From contig PSQN01000005.1 in the NCBI GenBank assembly GCA_002989075.1, forward strand, positions 2,059,241 to 2,123,240: 64,000 nucleotides of DNA. Reading direction: 5' to 3'. This document shows positions 59,501 through 64,000 of the stretch, in pieces. The notes under the pieces were generated by a model. That model was given only the letters and a program-made list of their open reading frames with translations, had not been told where the DNA came from and did not search any database. The position numbers were made by a program, and so were the translations under genes. The number at the start of each line of letters is the position of its first letter. The stretch's first letter is position 1. This DNA is from Arthonia radiata (lineage: Eukaryota; Ascomycota; Arthoniomycetes; Arthoniales; Arthoniaceae).

Positions 59501-61084
59501 GTGGCAATGACGGGTTACTGGCCCTTGCAGTCGCTTGTACGGGTGTCTTGAGCCTCGGGCCTCGGCTTTGCCCTCGTCGGCGCTTGGAAGTTAGAAAGCG
59601 TTGTCCCCAAAGGAGCTGGCACATAGAGCGTGACTCAAGTTCTTTCTGGACCCGTTGCGGTGATTGAGTCTGTGAAAGTGCGACTAGCCATTTCTTGAGG
59701 CGCCCAGGCAACGTCTTCTTGGCATCTGCGCCGCGTTCGCCGTCTCTCGAGTTTGAGCCGACCCTGCTTTCAACGGATTGCTGGAACTTTGGCTTCCTAG
59801 GCTCGATCGCCTAAAAAGCCATGTTTCGGTCGTTTGGCTATTTCAGAAGTCAGCTCAAGCACTCTCCTCGGCATTGACCAACAATTCAGGCAGCAGGAGG
59901 CGATGGGGCGACTCTCGAGCTGTCAGCCTCACAAAAGCTTGCGAGCCGACGAGCTTCCCGAGATGTCGCTCTTCAGCATCACGACTGGCGATGAAGACCA
60001 TCGTCGGCAGTATGAAAGCTTGCAGAGACAAAGGAACAGATATTGCTGCCGACGTGAAAGAGATGTGTCATTGACATATCTGAGCCCCGAAAGAAATCAC
60101 TGTTTGAGGTCACATTTTGTGACGGTGTTGAAGAATCAGAAAGAACGAGCAAGCGCGTTAGAGTTTTGTGAAAATGGAGTTGCCTGGTCGCGCCATGTTC
60201 CTTTGGTGTCACGACAGAGATCGAAGGGATGAGCCGCGCTTGGCCGCGGAAAAGAGCGAGAGGGTACTGAACAATGCACTAGCTGTCTTCAATTGACGCT
60301 GAATGGAAATTGTGACATTGGGAACGTATGAATCAAAGGCTGCATAAATTACGCTGCTTTTACTGCGAGGACGTCACGCAGAAACATGTCCAGGCGGGTT
60401 TTTCCCTCGCACTGGGCGGAAGCCTTGGAGGGGCAGTCTGGCGGGAGGGCTGCCGTAGCGCATCCAGACGGACTGATAGGAAGGTCTTTGCTGCACGAGC
60501 TCTTGAAAGCTATTTCGATCTTGACAACGAATTTCGTCATCGTCATCCGAGAGGAGTGAAACGAGGGATGGTTCGGGAAGAAAAGTTGCATTCTGCCTTT
60601 GAAAGACGAGCATGACTATATGCAAAAGCGCGACTGCGACCAGCCCATATTTTCACGTCATCTCCTTGACCTTGCTCAAAACGTCCTCTCGTGCGACCAC
60701 AGTAATGATCTCTGGCTCTGATTCCATGCCTTGTTAACTGTGCGTGATTACAACACGGCAATAACCACGCTGATTGATTGTGTGAAGTTGTTGTTACATC
60801 ATTGCGAGCTCTCCTGTGTGTCCACTCACCACCAATCTCTTCTTGAAGATCGCTAGGTCGAGCGTGGCTTGGAAGAATTTGACAATAGCATGCTTGGGGC
60901 TTGATGGAGTGGTTGATCGAGGGTGATGAGCTGCAGTCTTAGGAAGAGCTAGGGCACTGGTGAAGAGAGTGTTAGCACATACCATCCGTAATCATAAGTT
61001 TGTGAGCGGCGTGATGATAACACTCACTGCTGGCGTAGTTGATAGCACACAACGCCAACGTCGATTCTAAGGACCGAAGTTGCT
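59501..61084. other. No supported gene
   Basis: The longest open frames (for example on the minus strand up to 59711) begin with TTG and show no domain. Near 60880-61050 the minus strand has a splice-like TGTGCTAACACTCTCTTCACCAG, so pieces of old exons may extend here. Confidence 0.4.
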
Positions 61085-61840
61085 TCAGACAATTTCTTGA
61101 GATGCGGAGAGAGGTGAAAATACCACAAGGGGAAAACTCACGTCTACTTTCCTTGTCCCATAACTGTCGCTTCGACCCAGACGTTGACTGTAGATGATGG
61201 TGAAAACGCGGGACGCGTGCCAAGCAAATTGATATTTTAAAAGCCGATGTAGGTCTCGTTGCTTCAAGTATGTCGGGTTCTTCATCATGATCACACGGGA
61301 GCCATCAGTGCGGATGACGTCCTTGGTGCGGACCAGAGAGCAGGCGAGAAGAGCACTCAGGAATGTGAGGATGAAGAAGCCAATGTAGGTTCCGTTGCTC
61401 ACGGTTGCAGCCTCGTTGCGGTGGACGTTGGTGCCGAGGGGAATCTTGAGCTGAGTCAGTGGCTGGAAATCCAGACGCGTCGTGTTGATTGTGCATTCAA
61501 CTTACGAGGCCACCAATGACTCCGCCAAGGTTGAAAATGACCCAGAACCAAGAGGGCCAGGGCAGGTGCCGGCAAAAACGCCGGGCACTGAGAGAGATGA
61601 CTGTTAGCATTACCCAGATCGATGTAGGATGGTCTTGGGTGATGTTGATGGTAGGATGAAGAAGCAAGGGAACGATAGAAAACCATGTCGGTGATCTTCA
61701 CCGCAGCAGAATCTCAGGAAAAGTTGGAGACACAACTGACTTACCTTTGCCCCAGCGAAACGCTGAAGCAATTCAGGGCGCGAAGCCCACAAACAATTGA
61801 TGTATGAAGAAATCACTGTTGCTTGAGATAACATGAAGAG
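61085..61840 (-). pseudogene. Partial UNC93-like major facilitator transporter gene
   Basis: A stretch of real coding sequence is visible: PSWFWVIFNLGGVIGGL, then a 55-bp intron (61505-61451, GTAAGT to CTGACTCAG), then IPLGTNVHRNEAATVSNGTY and IGFFILTFLSALLACSLVRT, ending DVIRTDGSRVIMMKNPTY near 61260. These match the middle of fungal UNC93/DUF895-type transporters, including the VSNGTYIGF loop-helix and the VIREDGSRV.M.KxP motif. Such proteins are normally about 450-480 aa with 11-12 membrane helices. Here the sequence after NPTY no longer resembles the family and the N-terminal helices upstream are not continuous, though an ALNCFSVSLGQ-like piece with a GTAAGT donor lies near 61760. I read it as a truncated, decayed copy. 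Confidence 0.55.
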
Positions 61841-62811
61841 TTCACCATGGTGAAAAGGTTAGGAAAAAGGAAGAGAGAGTTGACTTTATGTCAAGGAAAG
61901 GTGGGGCGGGCGGAATCAAGCGGTCGCTGTCGCGGTGACGTAGCGGAAAGAGCAAAATGCGCTGGTGGTGGTCGCAGCGACGCTGATACTTTTGAGGCTC
62001 AACTTTGAGAAATTGCCGCAAGAGCACTGTATTCTTGCTTGAACCATCACAGCGATCATAGAGCTGCTTGCATCATTCTTTTCAGCGCTTCCAGCATACT
62101 CCAAGGGGTCGAATTAGACCAAAAGCATCCCCACGCCAGCCACGCGCACCGACTCTCCTTCACTCACCATCACAATGACAGTCACCATTGAGCTACCTTG
62201 TCTGTCTAGTTACCAGCAAACTCCAAAGATTCTACTGGTTCTCTTGAAACTGCGGATCGCGAGCGGCATCCGCACAAAAGAAGCTGCGTAGTCCACAAGG
62301 GCTCAACAAAGGCTGTCGAAATGGTCGATTAGCAAGCCAGACGGTCCAACGACCCTTTCAAATTGCACAGCAAGCTTAGTTCCCGGCTGCTGCTTGTTGA
62401 CAGCCTCAGCAAGCCCGCGCAAAGTCATTCACGATGCTTCCGACCAGCTGAGGAGGCATTGAACGGTGCATGTTTGCTACGCGCCAAGCTAGCCACAAAC
62501 CCTCGGCTTGCAAGAGAAGGGAGAGCAGCAGTCAGCAAGCGCATCAAGTTTCCCATACCTGGAAAGTCTCGTCAACCAAGCCAGTTCGCCGGCGGCGTCG
62601 CCGAAGGAGCACCGGCGAAAAGAGTGGGACCTATTGCAGAGTCTGCGACCGTCTCGGCAGTCTACAGCCAAAAGGTCTTCTCCGAATTGTTTCTCTGAGC
62701 CGGCTATGATCGCGCAGCTGCTGGCGAAGCTAAGTATCATTCGAATGCACACAATTGAGACCGGAAGAGAAGGCTTTGATCAGATCAGCTAGCTGTCATG
62801 GTAACAAAGTT
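61841..62811. other. No supported gene
   Basis: No convincing frame. A plus-strand frame at 62363-62698 has no recognisable features and was not called. Confidence 0.4.
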
Positions 62812-64000
62812 TCCGAACACTCACCGCAGCGTGCCTATAGCAGCCTTGCTCTCCCACTCCGACAGGCAGGTCAGATCCTCTCTGTCGCACTTCCGACGCC
62901 CACTAAAACTCCCGAGCATCGCTCGCGCTCGGACTTCCTACGGACACTGGCTCGAAAGCAAGGCTCTTGCAGACATCGGCGGTCGGCCTTAGCAGCGGCT
63001 GGGTCCACGGTCGTGCGGACACTGTACTGCTGTCAAGGTTGTCAGAACCATTCTGTCATTGACATCGTTCCCCAAAGACTCACTGACTCCAGCATTTGCA
63101 GCCAAGAGGCCCCATCGACAATCTCTCCATACCTGCGTCAAGTCACTGGCGTCACACCGTCTCAAAACTGCTACAGGCGCGAGGCCGGCTGCGTATGCTA
63201 CGATGGGTGTCTGCAGAGCGTGCCGAAGACAGTCCAGAGGGAGCCCGAAAGAGCAGGTCCGGAAAAGTAGTTCAAGAGAAATGTTACCAGAAGAACACAT
63301 CCAGACGTCGAGGTTGCAGCGATAAATGTCAGAAAGGAGGCGTTGAAGGGGTCGCTGCATCAAGATAAGCATACCGTTATAATGATTCTATCATCCGAAC
63401 ACTCACCACTACATCCTCCTCGAGCACAAGCCTGAGCGCAGCAGCCACACAAGCCTGTCTTCGCTTCCGATCGCTACCAGTTTGCGGGCGTCGCACGCTT
63501 CCCACTGCAAAAACAGGCCAAGGTCCAGGTTGAGGAGCTGTAGCGAAGATGGCAAGAAGACAAAGCTGAGAGGAAGAGGTCGAGAAGATTGCACTACTAC
63601 GCTCGTCAGCAAGCGATCATTACGGCCATCATCCGAACACTCACGACCTCACACGCCGAACGTCAGCCAGCACGCAGCAGCCACACAAGCCCACCTCTAT
63701 CGCTACGTCTACTCATCCACGGGCGCCTCTCATCTGAAACGGCAACAAGAGGCGAAGACTTGGGGTGAACAGGCTGAGAAGAGGAGTTCCGTCACAGAAG
63801 CCAGAAGGAGAGCTCGAGGATACATAGCCGCGCAAGTGAGGTTCAGGAGAGGTCCCACTACTTGCTCGTCAGCAAGAGGTCATAATGACTTCATCGTCTG
63901 AACACTCACAACCGCATACCTCCAAAGCGCAGCAACAACTCATACGTTTACTATGCGTCTCCCTCCTCCATACAAAACCAAAACACTGGCGTCGCTTGCT
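62812..64000 (-). repeat. Diverged array of about 240-320-bp repeats with donor-like ends
   Basis: The motif CCGAACACTCAC (minus strand GTGAGTGTTCGG) recurs at 62813, 63395, 63633 and, with one change, 63898; a weaker form is near 63070. Spacing is 238 and 265 bp for the last three. The last two complete units also share GCAGCAGCCACACAAGCC (63438 and 63674, 236 bp apart) and GCTCGTCAGCAAG just before the motif. On the minus strand each unit therefore reads GGCTTGTGTGGCTGCTGC and then a consensus 5' splice donor. This could be an array of duplicated exons with their introns or a plain satellite-like repeat. The array continues past the window edge. Confidence 0.6.

Noticed and set aside
1-64000. 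Secondary-metabolite cluster, prokaryotic-type operon, CRISPR array or telomere repeats
   Set aside because: No backbone synthase, no regularly spaced short repeats with unique spacers, and no TTAGGG tract were seen anywhere in the window.

Overview
This window is nuclear DNA of a filamentous ascomycete, most likely a Dothideomycete of the Mycosphaerellales type (inference). The evidence is short spliceosomal introns of about 46-110 bp with GTRNGT donors and CTRAC-like branch sites, fungal protein families (a sulfite oxidase, an F-box-like protein, a GPI-anchored wall protein, a single-pass Cys-rich membrane protein, an UNC93-like transporter relic), and a 21 kb AT-rich block of LTR retrotransposons mutated in the way repeat-induced point mutation (RIP) does. 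I see no rRNA, tRNA or CRISPR.

Layout. 1-9345: GC-balanced DNA with three supported genes: a spliced small Gln-rich protein on the minus strand (2248-2861), a divergent F-box-like gene (3147-4547) and a GPI-anchored protein (5551-6168). The rest is gene-free. 9346-30780: an AT isochore made of nested, decayed retroelements. One has complete structure: a Copia element at 24565-30495 with 507/508-bp LTRs, a 5-bp target duplication AAAAG, and recognisable integrase, reverse transcriptase and RNase H remnants on the minus strand. Solo LTRs of the same family and of a second family lie around and inside it, several with their own target duplications. 30781-46900: mostly gene-free DNA holding a probable broken WLM-type metallopeptidase gene (31737-33116), a two-exon membrane protein (34763-35699), fragments of coding sequence near 43.0-44.9 kb and a 27-bp minisatellite. 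46956-56303: the gene-rich part, with a coiled-coil nuclear-type protein, sulfite oxidase (two exons), and two divergently transcribed spliced genes for basic/acidic nuclear-type proteins. 56304-64000: gene relics on the minus strand (a KH-domain/RS-type protein, an internally duplicated unknown gene, an UNC93-like transporter) and a diverged array of about 250-bp repeats at the right edge.

The genes do not form a pathway or a biosynthetic cluster. What links the window is genome decay: RIP-mutated transposons next to long tracts of gene fragments whose reading frames are interrupted. Intact housekeeping-type genes (sulfite oxidase, F-box-like) sit on both sides. I found no clear new molecular system. 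The most interesting items are the fully delimited RIP-inactivated Copia element, the broken metallopeptidase gene with a lesion at a splice site, two exons that change the 5' ends of genes near 54.5-55.0 kb, and the repeat array whose every unit carries a splice-donor-like motif.

No tools were available. Intron positions were read by eye from donor, branch and acceptor sequences plus reading-frame continuity, and protein families were recognised from memory.
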